Shown: positions 23,863-39,000, counted from the first letter of the stretch. The stretch is DNA of 64,000 nt from Dolomedes plantarius (GCA_907164885.2 OU015498.1:130178651-130242650), one strand, 5' to 3'. Made by a program: numbers and translations. Notes: generated from the letters alone by a model not told the origin.

Positions 23863-24483
23863 TCAACTGGTTGTATATGGAAGGCTAGCCCAGTATTCTT
23901 ATAGGTTTTCTTGTAATTCTATTACAAGAACTCAGTGCTTTCTTTTTCATGCGATAAACAAAATGAAAAATCACCATATAATAGGAAAAAAATTAAATCT
24001 TGAGTTTTTTTTTCCAACATGTGAGAAAAGATTCAGTACAACTCTGTATGGAGGCATCCTAATATTTTTTGGTGATTTAATCCCCATTAAAGATTTTTTA
24101 ATCCTTATTAAAAAGTTGATGATACTCTTTTGTGATCTGGAGTTACACAGAACTAAAAATTGGTAAACTTGGCAGCTATGGCATGATCAAATGACAAATT
24201 ACAAATATAAGGAAATTCAATTTATTAAAAGTACAAAGTATAAGGAAAATCAAGCAGTTTGCGTCCTGCAAAAGTCATTTTAACATAGGATTTATACTAT
24301 GAATTTCTATAAAATGTTTAAGGAAATTAATATAAGATTTTGAATCTATCAAATGCTTAAATGGTACTAAATATCTAAACATTAGAAATAAAATATATTT
24401 TTCAAACATTATAAGTTTGAAAACAATCAGTAATGACTATTTATTTTTTATTTCTGGTAATACATGGAACCTGTATATGTAAT

Positions 24484-24484
24484 T

Positions 24485-24524
<40 letters not shown>
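24484..24524. repeat. Poly(T) tract of about 40 bases
   Basis: An uninterrupted T run; it could be the tail of a minus-strand retrotransposed copy or a simple repeat. No body is recognisable next to it. Confidence 0.9.
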
Positions 24525-24528
<4 letters not shown>

Positions 24529-25088
24529 CTAAAAGAAACATCTTATACAATATATATTCAATTAAATTAATTTGTTCTACAGAATTATTAAACATGTATA
24601 ATTTGATTTTGAAATTTCTTCAATATTTTTTGCCTTTAAGTGAACTTATACAATTTAATTAGACTTGTTTAGATTTCCTATCCTTTTGTTTACAATAAGA
24701 CTCTTATGTTTAATTTAAAAAAGCTGATTATTTTCAGATTTATATTTCAAAAAGCTGAATCAGTGAGTATTTTGATTATGGGAATATATATCACTTTAAC
24801 AGTGTCATGAATTAGAAATTATATGTTTCGATTCTGAAATTTATCGATTATCAAACATCTTTAAAAATATATGTTCTAATTGGGAGTTCTTTTTTCTTTG
24901 TATGTTTTTTGTTATAGCTTGCAAAATAGGTGTTAGCTGGTATTAGCAATGTTCTCAGATTTTTTTAAAATTTTGTATTATAAATTTTCTGTAGAATTTA
25001 AATTACCTTACATAAATAATAAATGTATTTTATTGTTTTCCTTGTATTATGATAGAAAGTATATTTTAATTAATTTTTTATAGGAATT

Positions 25089-25148
25089 ATGAATATAGAG
25101 AGAGAATCTAAACTAATTCCCAGAGATACATTGGAAAATTCTTTCCAC
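25089..25148 (+). CDS. Plus-strand gene, exon 1 with candidate start
   Basis: The exon begins at 25084 after TTTTTTATAG; the first ATG is at 25089 ([20 protein letters not shown]), and the donor is CAC|GTATGT, phase 0. The five bases before the ATG do not exclude an upstream coding exon, so the start is provisional. Confidence 0.62.
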
Positions 25149-28100
25149 GTATGTTTTAATATTTTTATTATTCTAAATCTGCAAAACAATATTTTGTTCT
25201 TCTCAATCAATAAGTTAGAAAAATGTTAAAAGAGGACTAGTATTCACAATTTTAATTTGATTGGTGTCTGACATAAAATGAGCAATAAAGATATTCCTTA
25301 CTATGCATATTGTATGTTCTACCTCAGGATTGGCTTATTGTTTTTTTAATAAGTCACTCAACTGATATGGATGCTTTTTCCATTGAGTATACTGTTGTTT
25401 TTAGTTGTGTATTATATATGCATCTCATAAAATTTGTAATTATTAAAAAGTTTTAATTATGAAGCATACAATATATGCATGATAATTTTATACAGCATTG
25501 GTATTTTTCAAAACAGGTGAAAAGTGATCAACTATCTTTACCTCAATATCCTGCTGATTCCTCAAGTAAGTCTTTAAAAAGATAGATAATGTTTCAAAAT
25601 TTTTAGCTGTGAATATAGAAATAAATTTATCTACATTCTTTTCAATTTATTTTTAATATTAGAACTAACACTAGAGGCGTATCAAAATGACTAGTTTTAA
25701 CACTACAAATTGGTCTGTAAATTTTTTATGTTACATTTTTAATAAAATACTTTTCCCTCCTGAAAGTCAGGTTTTTCAAATATTATCTCAATTCTGTGAT
25801 CTAAAAATGGAGCTTTTCCATCTCTCCCTCTGAAAAGTACTTTTTTATCTAGATATATCATCTCCCTAAATTTGTGGTACTATGAATAAAACCAATTAAA
25901 TCTCTAAACTTAGGCACAAAGCAAGCCATAAGGGTCCTTAGTTATGCAGTTTTGTGATAATCACAAAGAAGTAGGAAATAATATCATAGCCTTCTGTGTC
26001 TGAACTCCTTTGAATAATGTGAAAATGCTGTCTATGTCTCATCGAATATCCAGGGATTCCTGCCATCCATATGTTTTATATCTCAATAACTCAATAAATT
26101 ATGCATTAGGCTGTGCTTTCAATATCTGGCAATTATTTTATCTTTTAAATATCTTAATAAATATGGCCCAGTTCAGTCAAAAGTTTGGAAAAAATAAAAG
26201 TATCAATAACTTAATGTATAATGATGCAAAATTATATTATTTCTACTGTTTGATGATTAGCTAAGTTTTCATTTAAATCCTTTATCTATTTTTTATGACT
26301 ACTATATGGAATATTCTCTGCAGATGTAGTGATGTATAAGAATAAAAAATTTAAATGGTCTCAAAAATTTTGAGAACATAAAAATAGCTTATTTAATGTA
26401 AGCAGAATCTTCCATTACAAAAGTTATCGTACTACTCTGATTAATGTTCAGTTTAAACTGAAAATCCTCATTTTGTGCCTACCTTAGGCGATGCATGTTT
26501 ATTTAAAATAATTAAATCCTCAGTTTCAGTTAGCATTGTTTCATTCTCTAATTTTTTTCAGATCATAAATTATTTACAATCAAATATATGTAAACATGTC
26601 TTGTTACAAATATATATAAACATGTATTGAATATCTAATTAATTTGTAGGTACAGATCTGAGTGCCTTATGGAAAAGACCTGCATTTTATTCAGATGGAA
26701 ATGGTGTAAAACTGAAATATATTCCAACAGGTATATCATTTAGAGTACCCTCCTTATTTTTATACTTTAATGGTTAAAATACTAGTAAGTTTTTTTAAAT
26801 AAAATTTTAATTGGTGATTGTGTTTTTCAAACTGTATTGAAATCTTTGGTGAACTTTATGCACCTATTTTTTTACTTTTATATTTTGTTTAAAATTATCT
26901 ACATTCTATACAGCATGGTGCTACTAAAATGTTTTTAGAAACAACTTTTCTTTGTTGTTAGTTTTTATTTGAATCTATATCCTTATAATGTCAAATTAAT
27001 ACAAGTATCAGAAATTGAAAAGTTATCTTATTTTTGTTATTCTCTGAGAAAAAATGTGTTCAAGATCCAAAACTATTTAAAAGTGTCCTTCATGTTTAAT
27101 GGAAGAAATTGTTGTATTAATATATGTACAGGAGAATATGTAAATTATAACTATAGACCTAGGTACATGATTTCAAACCAGGTTGTGCCTCATGTTAGAA
27201 TTTGACAATTTTTAATATCTGTAACCTTGTTTAGAAAAAAAATTAAATAATTATATTATATATTACTAGCTGAATATCCATTCTTTCCTATAGAATACAT
27301 CAGTGCCATGAATTATGTCATTTGGTCCATTTAATTTCAATTAACTTTAGCAGTAAGGTGGTATCATTCCTCAGAGGAGTTCGTCACATAATTTAACAAC
27401 AGCGATCTGATATTAAATACAGGTTTTGGGTTTTTTATTTTTATTTTGGGGGTTTATGCCCCATCTATAACACCCTTACAGGTTGACTTTTTAAAAAGCC
27501 TTCCTAGTAAGCATCAAGGGCCTCAGAGGAACCACCCTGCGACATTTCAGTTTCCTAGGCCTTATGATTCCAGAGATACAGTGATCAGTTAATCAGTGAC
27601 TAAGTGGTATTTGGCTTTTAAAACAGCAAAATGTAATATATTTTGAACATATTTGTAACAAATCAGATTTTCAAAATATTTTAGCTCCATCCATTTTTGG
27701 CTGAACCTCATGAAATTTGTTATGTGTTTACAATTTCTGGGTCCTATTTATATTTTATTATTCATATTTGTATGATAAGGAAATTTTATGTTATATTTCA
27801 GTTTATATTAATCTTTCTTATTTTAAAATATTTCATTTATAAATTCTAATGGCTTTGCTCTCAGATTTTATAAATTCCTATTGTATATCAGTTTTAAATT
27901 AGATTTATTTGAATATCTTTTAGTGTTTGCAAAATTGCTTATTAAAAGTTATTGCAAATTGTGATTTTAAATGCCTTTTTTCTTTTTAATATAAAGTGGT
28001 TGCTAACATTGAAGCTGCACCTGATTCTTTTATTGAAATAATGCATCGTCTTTTATATTTGCATGTTGATGAAGTAAGTACTCTCCCATCTAAATAGTTA

Positions 28101-28528
28101 TGTTTTGAATTAACTTTTTATAATTTTAATACCCCTCTTATACTATATATTTAAGAAAAAAAATAGTTGTTATTAACTGGGACAGTTTATGTTGATATCC
28201 TTTTAAAAGTAATTATATCACATTTTCTTTTAATAAGATATCATCTGAATTGCATGAAATCAGGCCCTTGCATTTCAGTATGTGCTTTTAAAATGCTCTA
28301 TTTTAGATCCAGTTTTGTGGATTTTAATATTGCTTATATTACAAATCAACTTAAAAAATTATATTTGAAATTTTTTTTTTGTGTGTTTACTTGTGTCATT
28401 ATTGTATAGAAGGAAAGGGAACTCATATTAATGTACTATCAAAAGATTGAAAATTTTTCATAAAACTATATTATAATCTTTTAGTTTCTTTACTGTTAGA
28501 CTATAGTAAAAAAATCTATTCATAACTA

Positions 28529-28582
<54 letters not shown>

Positions 28583-29985
28583 TGAAACCCCGATTTAACT
28601 GTATTTAAAGATTTCCCACATATAACGTCATTTTTCATCAGTCCCAATTTATTTCCTATACTTGTAATGTTAAAAAATCCTGTATTCAACATTTTCATTT
28701 TAAAATATTTCCCACATTTAACTTTTTTCTGAGGGGAAAACTCAATGAAATTTTCCTAAAATAGTCAAAAATTGTCATGAAAATTTTAAGGCAAGCAGAT
28801 TTAAGGAAGCAAAATGGGGAAAAGATGGGAAAACTGGCTAATAAAAAAGAAAAAATAGGAAATTGTCACCGTTTGAGGAATTTTTTTTTCAATCGTTCAA
28901 TAAAGTTCAACAAAATTCCTATAACAAGCATTCCTATAAATGGCCCCGTTTTGAAATAGAAATTGCTTCTAAACTGGGAATTTAAGGATTTACAGATTCA
29001 GATGGTTGGATAGACCACTTTAAAAAAAGGCAAAATTTATCATACAAGTCTATTTGTGGCGAGTCTGCTGGAGTCGGTTCTTCGGACATTGGACAGACAA
29101 ATGTATTTGCAGAAATGTAAGATTATTTTGTTTGTTGATCAATGTACAACCCATGTTGTACATTTAAAATTACAAAATGTGCGAATGGAATTTTTCCCTG
29201 CCAATTGTACAAACAAATATCAACCTTGTGATTTGGGGATCATACGTTCTTTCAATGTAAAGTATAGAAACCAAGATTTGAAAAACTCCCTTCTTAGTAT
29301 AGAATTTGGAGGCAGGAAAAAATCGAAAAAATGTTTTAAAATCTCTTCATATGATTTCTTCAGCATGGGAAAATGTATCTCGCGTTCTTTTGCAAAAGTT
29401 GGTATTCCGGAGGACAGTGGTGATGAATATGAGTACAAGGAGAGAGAAAATGAAGACTCTAATGAAAAGGGTGATTTCTCTTCTTGCTCATATATAGATC
29501 TCGAGAATTATCTACTGTGCGATTCAAATATCGTGACATCAGGGATTTTGATTTTAAGTGATTTAATAGATTCACAGAATTGGATAGTTCGGACAATGAT
29601 AAAGATAAGGAACATGGAAATCCTTCTGCGACAGAAGCCATTCAAGCTTTGAAAACAGTGGGAGCATTCCTTTTAAATACTGGAGATCAAGAAAAAAGCT
29701 TACTAAACTCCTGTTGAAAATGCGATTTGTACTATAAACAGGACGCAAAGTGAAATAACTGATTTATTTAAAGCATAATTTAGAAAACTGATATCTTAAC
29801 CATTGTAAATGAAGAAATAAAAGGTATGTTACCTAAATTTATTTTATACTCAGTGTTTTGTTTTTGGTCTTACCCCAGTTTAACGTTTTCCCACATATAA
29901 CGTCATTTTTTTGTGGTCCCTTGAATATTGTTAAATCAGGGTTTCACTGTATGTATGTATGTATATATATATATATATATATGTA

Positions 29986-30064
<79 letters not shown>

Positions 30065-33000
30065 TTTATATAGGTATGTTTTTTTCTCTATTGTAAAAGT
30101 AAAAAAACTATAAGAAAAGTTTTGATTATAATTAATATATATATATATCCACACACATATACATAAATTTATTTTATTAACAAACATATAAATTTGATGT
30201 ATGTTACCAAACACAAGTAAATAAATTACCCATGTGAACCTATACATTTATATTTTTTCAAGGATACTCATACAAAAAATTTAATTTTCTTTGTAAAGCT
30301 ATAAAATACATGTCAAATTTGTTACCCATCAATTGTTAGCATGAATATGCCTCAATATATTATTTTATTTTATTTTAATAGTTCTGTGAAGTAAATGTAA
30401 GAAATTATATTTGTAAATTACTATTATTGCAACAGCAGGTAGTAAAATTTAAGTAGTAGATTAATAGTTTTATTATTAATTTTTGAAAGATTCAAGATTT
30501 AGTTTTAGAGTTGAAGAAAAATACAGTTGCTCTATTTGTTGCTTATGAGAGTTCCAATAACTGTTTTGTAATTACTGCAGAACTTCAATGATGCATCATT
30601 CTCAAAAATAGAATTTGAATTTATTCAGGAAAAATTACAAATTAATCAACACATGATATTTATAGCTATGGTTGTCAATTTCCTTCAAATATATGGTATT
30701 TTATTTCATTTTTCAGATTTAAATATACGAATAAGAAGTTATCATTTTTATAAGTTAAAGTTTGTTATAAAAAAATTTATATTTCATAATTATTTTTCAT
30801 TATTTTTTATATTTGTATCACATAAAAATTATTGAACATTAAAGTCATGCCTCTGCTTTGTACTAAATAGATGCAGTTTTTTTTAATTGCATCAATGTAG
30901 CAATTTATTTTCTTTTTGTCTTATTGATCTTTCAAATTTAATTCCATTTATGTTTTTTGAGTATTTTAAATTTTGAAATATTTGTTAGTTCTGCACTTTT
31001 ACACTTTCCTTATTCTTAAAAAATCTGAATGATTTCCGTACTGTAACTTTTATTCATGGCGATTAAGACTCCATATTATCTGCTTAAATTTGGTGGGGTG
31101 AGTTTATATTAGATAGGTAGGTAGAGTAGATATTTTGCAAGATCTGCTTAATTTTTTTTTTTAAATATTCTTAAATTATCAGCTCTGTTGGGTAACTGAA
31201 ATTGTAAGGTTTGGGGGAGCTAGCATTCTTTTTAGCATTTGATCTACAGCCAGATCTCAGAAGAATGAATATCCCTTTGGTCATAATAGTAGAACATAAG
31301 ATTTTCCAAAACTATTTCCGTGTTTTAATTGTTTTATAAGGGCATATAAGAAAGAATATCTCTTTTTTTTAACTATCTGAATTACCTATGTAATTTGGAC
31401 TATAATATTCATAAAGAATTCTTAATATGTTTCTAATAAATGTTAAACAGAGCAGTAGACAGAGTTTAATGTAATAAATGTCTATTTAGCAGTTTGTACT
31501 TTTCATAAAATCTTCCAAGTATATATATACACTTAACTGGTAGCTGGTTTATATACTACCCATGTATGTAAGTTTGATGTTAGTAGATTTCATTTCCAAC
31601 TTATCGTTTTTGATGTTTTATCTGTTCTTTGATCCTGATTTCAGAAAACTTTTTATTTCATCAAACCTTTACAAATGCCCTGATAATTTTATTCTGGTAT
31701 GTAATTAGTTATAAATCAGCTGAAAAATAATAATTCTCTAAAGAGATTTTAATATTTTCTGCCTTTTTATGTATATAGAAGATATGACTTTAATTAGAGG
31801 GTGTAATGATTTTCAATGGGTGATGGCCGAATGGCTAGGGTGCTGGCATTTGGGACCAGAGTCTGTGGGTTCAAGTCCCACTGTCAGCATGGATGTTTGT
31901 AGCCATTTAGAATCAGCTTTAAGCAGTAGTTCCCAGTCTAGCCTTTATTTAACAAAAAATTACTATAACGCTTTGAATCAACCAACCAATAAACTTCAAA
32001 AATATAAATTTTTTGTTTAACATTGATTAATTAGTACCAAAAATGCTTACTTAGTTATAATAACATATTATTTATTTTAAATTTATAACTTCTGTATGCA
32101 TTTTAAATTTTGTAATTTTACCGATTATCTATTGGTATAAATATAATTAATTGGTTATTTTAGAATCTTGAAACAGTGGTCAAAGCAAGATGCTTCTAGG
32201 TTACCTGTATTTTTCTAGTGAATGAATGAATATTTCAAATTATTATCAAAAGAAAGAAAATTATTAATATTTACAAGTTTAAAATTTAGATGACAAAATT
32301 TTTAATCTGATGATGCAATATTGAAGATCTTTAGTAATTGTGTTCTGATTTTTAATCATTTGTAAGAAATGTATACTTACTAGTAATTATACTCTACATT
32401 TCTCTTTCAATAATTTTTTTAATTATTAGTAAGGATTTTTTTAATTGGTCTCTTTTGCAGAAACCTAATATGCGTCGCAATATTTTAGAGTTTAGTGGTC
32501 TTAAATGTGATATTGGAACTGTAAACTATGTATGTAGAATGAGAATATTATCTGTGTAAGTTGCTTTATTATATTCTAAATTATAGTGTTATAACCAAAA
32601 TTTGTTCATGCTTTTTTTTTAACTCTTAAACTTCTAGTTCTGCAATTTGGTTAATATTCTAAAGGAGGTTTAGTCGATCTTTAAATCAGGTTTTATATAT
32701 CATAGAGAATGTGTATGTTACATTGTCATTTTTTTATCAATCAATCTCAGACTAAATGCTGTCATATTTGAGTGGAATAATTTTCCTTTGTACGTGTAAT
32801 TTTTAAATATATATGTGTGTATGTGATATATGAGTATTCTTTGTAAGTGTATTTGCTTCCATTTAGTTTATCAGTGGTGCAACTCACATTGATATGCAAT
32901 GTTCTGTGCCTTCCTGTGTGTCATTATTCAAGAAAATTCTTAGCTGATAACATTATGACCTTTCTGCTTGTTCCTCAAATGATAAATATGAAAGAGAAAG

Positions 33001-36000
33001 GTATTTTTTTTATTTAATCATTTGTATAAACTTTGAATCTTATTTATTCAAAATGTTTAACTGTCTTCTATTAGTTCAACTGCCTGTCAGCTGGAATGTA
33101 ACTGATTTTTGACCTCATCCTGGTATGACAGTAAGACTTAATACCACAAATTATCTTTCTGTTCAGGGTCCAGAAAAAACTCAAGAAAGTTTTATAAGTA
33201 ACTTGAAATTAAGCTGCATTTGAATATACTTTACTTTTTAGTTATTTATAGTGAATTTCTTAAGGTTTTCCATATCCTGATTTCTTTGTGATTTTGGTGC
33301 TATTCATCCTATTCATCTTCTTGGTACTTGATATTGTTTGTAACCCTCTGAAGAGGTTGCCCTTGCCAGAATTCTCTGTGGTATTAAATTGACCACAATG
33401 CTATTAAAGCACATTCAGAGGTAAATTAAATTCTTACCTTAAAAAGACAAAAAAAATTAAGACCTTAGAACTCAAATAAAATATATTTTTACCTTTTAAA
33501 GCAAATTTTTAAGATTTTATTTTAATTTTTTTAAGTTCCAATTTGTACCACTCACATTGTCATCTGCCTAAACAATGTCAGTAGCTCCGCTTTAAAATCT
33601 CTCTTTTTTTTTCTTTTTTTTTTTGTATTTAGTTCTATTTTCTAACAATCTGTATTATTTATTTTTTAAATCTCTTTGAGCTTTACCTACTTTTTACCTT
33701 CCTGTCTTTGATCCTTGTGTTCCTTAATTTTTTCTTGCATTTTTTCATCTCAATTTTTTTTTTCTTTTATAGTTTCCTCATTTGGCATTTCCCCTCTTCA
33801 CAGTCTTTTTGTTGTGCTTAGGAGGAAGCTTTCTCTATTCTCACTGCAGTAGTTTTTATTTTGTTTTTGTTTGATTTTTTCTTTAATTGAACTGCTCCTG
33901 GGGTAAAATACGTTAAACCTTTAAAATTTAAGAGAGTGTTTTTTTTATTCCTAATAGCAAATTTTTAGGGTTACTTTTTGAAGTTAAAAGCATTAATCGT
34001 AGATTATATAGCATTACTTAATACAAATGTACACGTTTATTTGTACCTTAGTTTTTAACAGCTTTTCTTACCAAAAAATTGCTAAGATTTGATCTCAAAT
34101 TTACAGTATGAGCTGTCCATATAATAAATGAAATATCAGCATATTCAAGCCATAAAATTTATGTACCTCTGGCTATTAAATAAATAATGTCCAATTTCTT
34201 GCGAGGAGTTTGATACTAAACACAGGGAGTAACTGCTGCTTGATTTATAAATTGAAAAAAAGTTGACATGAATTTTCCTTAAGTCAAAAATTTATGGTCG
34301 CTGTCAAAATTTTATACGGTACTCCCATTGAAAGCAACCAACGATTCTCGTGGATTATGTGCTTATGTTTTGATTGAGAAGTGGCCTGCTTTGGAAAACA
34401 TAATAAACACATCTGAAGTTTAAAATTATAAAAAAAAAAATTCTCAAATTCTCACTAGGTTCACGTAGTCTTTTGTATACTTTAGCACAAGACCTTAGTG
34501 CTCATTCAATCCATATAACAAAAAAATAAGTACTTTTATCTCTATAATAAAAAGTTTATGATATCAGTTGTTGAAAAATCTATAAAATACAGTTTCTAAA
34601 ATTATGCAAAATATAATATCATTCATAGTAACCTAGATTTCATGGACATAATATGAAGTGAAATGATCTTCATTATTGTTGTTATATGAACAGTGAAATG
34701 TATATAAACTATTCCTGAATATCTTCTTTAAACAGTAAAAGTTTGTGATTGTTACTATGTTAAAATCTACATTATTGAACATTAATTTGATAATATTGAT
34801 AATTGTCATTTTCAGTTATATCAGTTGCAGAAATTTATTAAATAAATTTTCAAATTATATTGTCATGTCTACTCTTATGGAACAGTGTGAAATTATAGCT
34901 TTTCCAGTTATACTTTTAATTGACTGTTAATTGATATTTGTGAGTCAGAGTTTCATAAGAATCAAATTTTTAAAACAATTGAATATCTCTAGAAAAAAAG
35001 TTTTTTGTACCCTTTCCATTTAAGTTTTTTCTAACTGCTGTTGAGAGCAATATAATTGTATTTTTTTCCTTCTCTTCAGATATATTTTTCAGCTTCAATG
35101 TTAAGATCAGATTTGTGATTATATTGAAATCATTAGAAATATTACATATGTAATTTTACTCCCTATTACCTCTAAATAAAAAATTTTTAAAATGGAGATT
35201 AATGTGCATTAATTTTGAAAAAAAATTAAAGTTTTAGTGAATCAATTTGTTTATACTTTATATATATTCATTCATTTATTTATTCATTCATTCATTCATC
35301 CTTTAGTTCCACCTGTTTCAATGGACAAGTTTGCAGTACCATTCGACTGTGGTAAAGTGGATGAAATTATATTAACAGAGGTATTTTTTATGATAAAAAA
35401 ATTAAGAATTTCATATGTGTGCTTTACAAATTATAAGGATAGCTGTAAGTTATAAGACTCTTGCATAAGTTTGAATGTTCAACAGTCTTCTTAGTTTGAA
35501 AAAGTGACATCAGTATATACTAAAATATATTGCCAGGCTTTAAATGTAAGTCTCTTGTACTCCTCATTCTGTGACAAAATATTTATAGATGTTATTTTGA
35601 AATTGGTTAAATGTATGCATAGAGAGAATATCGCACCTCTGCTAGAAGAATGTTACATCTGAAAATAGCCATATTTTCAGGAAGAGCTAAAGAAGATATA
35701 TGCCGAAATTTCATTTCTTGTTTTATGAATGTCTATGATAATTTTGGGAAAACTTAATTGTTCAAATTACTTCAGAAGGCAAAACTATATATTATTAAAG
35801 TTGTTTTCAATTTGTAAAGCATGATTTTTAATTTTAATTTCAAGATATAACCCTCTTCTAGTAACCTCATTTTGTCAACATGGACTGAAAAACTTCAAGG
35901 AATACTGTCATATCTCTATGCTAATGTACAATCTATCTAAACTTTTCACAATGCAAAGAAAAAACCTTGATAGCATAAACAGCAGGTTAGAAAAAAATAC

Positions 36001-39000
36001 AAATTTATTTTCCAAATAAAATTTAATGAACATTTTAATACAAGAACATTAGGCACTGATAAAAATCTTATTTTCATTGTTCACGCATGAGTAAGTTCCC
36101 CCTGCTAGTTGTGGAAGAGGGTAATAAGCACCATCTAAGAGATTGTGTTGGTACTAGGCATATAACATTATTCGAGAATGAGAAGCACTTCTTATAGAGC
36201 ACTGTAGTGCAATTATCTCAAAATCCAAAATTTCGGAGATGTAACACTCTTCTAGCAGAGGTGTGATATGTAATCATGGGTTTATTATTAATTTTCAGTT
36301 TTAATATATTTCAATGAAATTCATTTTTTTCTCTATGCATTTTGTTTTTCTGTATGTATGTATATCTCTAAATAATGTTTTGTTCATTTTGCATTTTCTC
36401 ACAAGTCTATGTGTACCAACGAAAAAGACTCGAAAGAATAAATGCATCTACATCTAACTTTTTCTCTCAAGGCTTTTCACATAACTGTATTTAAATTGAA
36501 ATCCATTTATTACAAAAACTTTTCACTGATCAGCTACTCATATTCCAGTTTATCTAGTCCAATATGAAAAGTTTTCTCCTCTTTCCTTCCCTTTTCATAT
36601 ATAAAATGTCTATCTTTGAAACACTAAAAAAAACTTACTTTAAAGGATTTTTTAGAAATGAAAATCATTTTGATTGGTTTATTTTAGCTCAAGGTCATTA
36701 ATTATACCTTATTTCTTCCTGGATCTTTCACTTTAGATGTACTGGGAATAATGGAAATTTTTAAACATCTTGTGATCAGTCCGGATGAGACAGAGTATTA
36801 TTCTCTAGACCAGTGGTAGCCCAAATGCAGGGGATCACTGTAAGACTAGGAAATGTGACAAATTTTCTTCAACACTCAATACTGGCTCTCCGAGTCCCTG
36901 CCTTAGTTTAATCACTTACATAAAAACTCTGTGTTTTGATTTTGAGAAATGTTAGAGATGTAGAAGGAACTCTAAATATGTATTACAGTATTTAATTAAA
37001 GACATAAAAAGGCAAAAGAAACAGAAATATGAGGTTAAGAAAAGATATTGCCTAGAGGTTGTGCTAAGTCCTTGTTCTTTTTATTTCCAATTAAGTAGAG
37101 AATTGGTTGTGGTTTAAAAAAACCTCTTTTTTCTGTGATATCATTTTACCCTAAATAAAGTATAAGTACTCTTTATTCAAATGAAATTTTAAATTTATTT
37201 GATTAAAAGGTATACAATGGTCTTTTATTGTGTAGTTCTTTTTGCTGAATTTTAACCATACATGCTGTCTTACTGTATAGAAAACATTTTCTTAAACCAA
37301 ATCAAATTTTAAAGCTAAAAATTATTAGTTAGGAATTAATTAAAATTACTAATAACATATACTACTTATAAAATTAATATCTGCAAACTTCTGAAATAAA
37401 CACTGAAATTATTTTATTTTATGTTTATTTCAAATACGGTAGAGTCCCGATAATCCGAAATAATTGGGACCAGACCCTTTTCAGATTAACAAATTTAAGC
37501 GAAATCATTCTTAAAATATACTTAAATTACATAATAACATGTGATTACATAAATATTACATATTTCATGTGATTACACAGTTTATTTTATAAGGTCTGTC
37601 CAAACATTACCAAATCTTTGGACGCAATGGGTGAAAAGAAAGCAGAATGTTGCCTAGTACAGTACAGTAGAGTGTAAGTTGTTCATACAGTACAGTCTAA
37701 GATTTTTGACGATCAGTAGATTGTTGAAATGGACTTGAAAGAACCTGTCAACATCTCAGACGAGAGTGAAGGTGAAGCAGAGGGTATCCCACTCAGACAC
37801 CGCGGCTGCATTTGATGTAGTGCTACGTAATTTGGCTTCAAGGGAGGGATATTTTTCTCTTTGACAAAAAAAATTAACAGATTTTTTCAAACCAATGTAG
37901 TTCAGTAATAATGAGTTCAGTACATTGTCTAAGTTTGGATTTTCTTGTAATTTTCAGAAATATACTTTATATTACTAAGTATCAGTGTGGTTTTATTGTA
38001 ACCTTAGTTCTTTTTGACTTTTGGTTTCGGATTATCGGGACTCTACTGTACAAGATATATAAATATTCATTAAGAAGTTTTATTCTTCTATGTGGGCTCA
38101 TAATTATTCTTTCATAATTTAAAAATCATGTAGTTGTATTAATAAAATAAAGGCAAGTTGGTATATTTTGTTTATCTTGTATTTCAACTTATAAATACAG
38201 TGGTACCTTGACTTATGAGTTTAATTCATTCCAGGACGGAGCTCCTAACTCGATTTACTCGTATGTCAAATCAATTTTGTCTATTGAAATGAATTGAAAT
38301 GCCATTAATCTGAAATAAGAGGTTGGACGCTGTTCAAGTTTGGAGAGCGATTCAAGTGTGGGCAGAGCAAGCTGCCCCATATTATAATTATTAAGAGTTA
38401 ATCTCTTGCTTTAAGAATGGAATGAAGTCTCAGAATAATATGTATATCTATATATATATAAAACAGTTCCGTAACTGACTCATTCACTGACTGACATACA
38501 ACGCACAGACCAAACCGCTGGACCTAAAGGGCTGAAATTTTGCATGGTGATTCTTCTTATGGTGTAGGGGTGCACTAAGAGAGATTTTTGAAAAATTCTT
38601 CTTGGATTTTTTTAAATTAAATTTTTAATCTGTTTTAGTAACTTTTTTTAAGTTTGCATTTAAAATAATAATTTGAGGGTTATAAAATTTATATCACGAG
38701 AAAGATCATAAAAATTCCTTTAAAATGAAATCTTTTTCGATCCTTTACCTCTATTTTCTGATTTTTGGTGAATTTTTAAAGATTAATTTTTAGAATTTAA
38801 TTTATTAAATGCTGATCACGTGATTTCTTTTTCTGGTACTTTAAATAAATTTATCGTCAAGTGCATAAGAACTAAATAGACAAAAAAATATTTTTTTCTT
38901 ACTAATGCAGCAGACGATTGGACATTATTTTGTCTATAAAAATATCCCTTACAATTTATATATATATATATATATATATTTCTACATCAATTGTATATAT

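Larger units (their letters stand above)
19044..25083. promoter_or_regulatory. Divergent intergenic region, probable promoters of both host genes
   Basis: About 6 kb separate the two head-to-head start codons. It is AT-rich, but CpG-bearing patches stand out at about 20600-20670 and 21030-21120, which is where first exons and start sites might be. A good donor (CTCTCT|GTAAGTAC at 21384) could end a 5'UTR exon of the plus-strand gene. A perfect hairpin lies at 22509-22543 and a MITE relic at 23765-23862. No core promoter motif can be claimed by eye. Confidence 0.35.

Noticed and set aside
29928..30247. Reading frames rich in Tyr-Ile on both strands
   Set aside because: They are translations of TA/TG microsatellites. 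The same applies to 17621-17947 and 28516-28698.
31819..31890. Possible functional tRNA gene
   Set aside because: A and B boxes are present, but the head is not a complete cloverleaf, a SINE body and tail follow, and a second copy shows the same structure.
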